64,000 nt of DNA, taken from assembly GCA_017549285.1 (NCBI GenBank), contig JAFYVE010000007.1, positions 22,579 to 86,578 on the forward strand, read 5' to 3'. Both the position numbers and the translations under genes were made by a program. The DNA comes from Clostridia bacterium. Lineage in GTDB: Bacteria; Bacillota; Clostridia; Oscillospirales; Acutalibacteraceae. Below the pieces are notes generated by a model. The model made no database searches. It saw nothing but the letters and a program-made list of their open reading frames with translations, and was not told the DNA's origin. Below are positions 63,573 through 64,000 of this stretch, one piece after another; within the stretch, counting starts at the first letter, position 1; the number at the start of each line of letters is the position of its first letter.

Positions 63573-63642
63573 CGTAGGGGCGTCCATCGGGCGTCCGTTA
63601 CAGAAAGTGTTTCCATACGGACTGCCAATGGCAGCCCCTACG
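63573..63642. repeat. MITE-like inverted repeat, first copy
   Basis: CGTAGGGGC (63573-63581) and GCCCCTACG (63634-63642) end a 70-base palindromic unit with partly complementary inner arms (CGGGCGTCCG / CGGACTGCC). Non-coding. Ends CGTAGGG and CCCTACG match the second unit below. Confidence 0.65.
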
Positions 63643-63816
63643 ATTGTTTAATTAAAATCATCCCGATAAATTCTGATTTACTTAAGAATCTGCACAATGG
63701 TTGTAACAACAACCATAACCGTAAACATTATGAATGACGGGTTAAAAACATTATTCACTAAGCCCTGCGGGCTTGAATTTATAAAATGTTATGATACTGA
63801 TTGAAAAACAAATTAT

Positions 63817-63985
63817 GTAGGGACCGATGCCTACATCGGTCCGATTGCGGAGTTTACGGAGCAATAACGATTGAAAATCGTTCAATTACAATAAACCAAA
63901 TAAATTAATTTGTTTTGTTAACGGAAATCAGAGATTTCCGATTTGTCTTCGACAAATGCGGACCGATGTGGGCATCGGTCCCTAC
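63817..63985. repeat. MITE-like inverted repeat, second unit
   Basis: GTAGGGACCGATG (63817-63829) and CATCGGTCCCTAC (63973-63985) are exact inverses, with further CGGTCCG/CGGACCG inside. The middle ~100 bases are AT-rich and non-coding. Together with the first copy this fills the gene-free 63487-64000 region; the stretch between them (63662-63815) holds only a small AAGCCC/GGGCTT hairpin. Confidence 0.65.
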
Positions 63986-64000
63986 GATTGGTTTATTCAA

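Overview
The window is chromosomal DNA of a low-GC, spore-forming Firmicute of the Clostridia, most likely an Oscillospirales/Ruminococcaceae-type gut bacterium. The evidence is a complete spoIIIAA-AH locus, spoIVB, a PdaA-like deacetylase, a type I dockerin protein, AGGAGG-type ribosome binding sites, and several cytosolic host-glycan hydrolases (sialidase, GH95-like, endoglycoceramidase-like). No rRNA, tRNA or CRISPR array was recognised.

Layout. 1-10.0 kb (minus): spoIIIAA-AH, nusB, a TsaD-like paralogue, xseA, xseB, ispA, dxs, most of them overlapping by a few bases. 10.2-14.9 kb: a small HTH gene behind two long palindromes, ACT-domain protein plus paaK, a PAP2 phosphatase and an endoglycoceramidase-like GH5. 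15.0-24.1 kb (plus): fhs followed by hisZGDCBHAF and fused hisIE. 24.1-32.1 kb (minus): membrane protein, amidohydrolase, sialidase, spoIVB, prmA, DUF2804-type protein, YhaM-type exoribonuclease, GtrA-type protein. 32.2-36.8 kb (plus): small protein, PdaA-like deacetylase, nadA, mnmA, and a secreted dockerin/beta-lactamase-fold protein with Cys in place of the catalytic Ser.

36812-50905 is a 14.1-kb integrated element that differs from the host in base composition. It carries a large serine integrase, excisionase-type HTH, P4-type primase-helicase with an iteron-like candidate origin, one HK97-type major capsid gene but no other head, tail, portal or terminase gene, and a cargo block. This looks like a capsid-carrying phage satellite. 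The cargo is a retron-type reverse transcriptase operon (candidate msr-msd RNA, 72-aa membrane protein, RT, an unrecognised 257-aa protein, PLD-type nuclease) facing a DNA adenine methyltransferase and its HTH gene. Both ends can be reconstructed: joining the flanks rebuilds a perfect 13-bp-stem terminator with an AGAA loop, and joining the element ends builds a dyad-symmetric attP, both centred on the shared core GAAGA.

50.9-64 kb: GH95-like hydrolase (minus), phosphoheptose-isomerase-like SIS protein, an IS3-family (IS150-like) insertion that also sits in the loop of a terminator with a 3-bp TGA duplication, then recA-recX-rimO-pgsA (minus), rpmB with a structured leader, rpiB-tsaB-tsaE (minus), an FtsW/RodA protein, a PTS fructose-type IIC homologue, and two MITE-like inverted repeats.

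The most notable content is the retron-type operon on a phage satellite, and the fact that two unrelated elements (serine-integrase satellite and IS3) both landed in terminator loops. All functional statements are from motif reading; no search or folding program was run.
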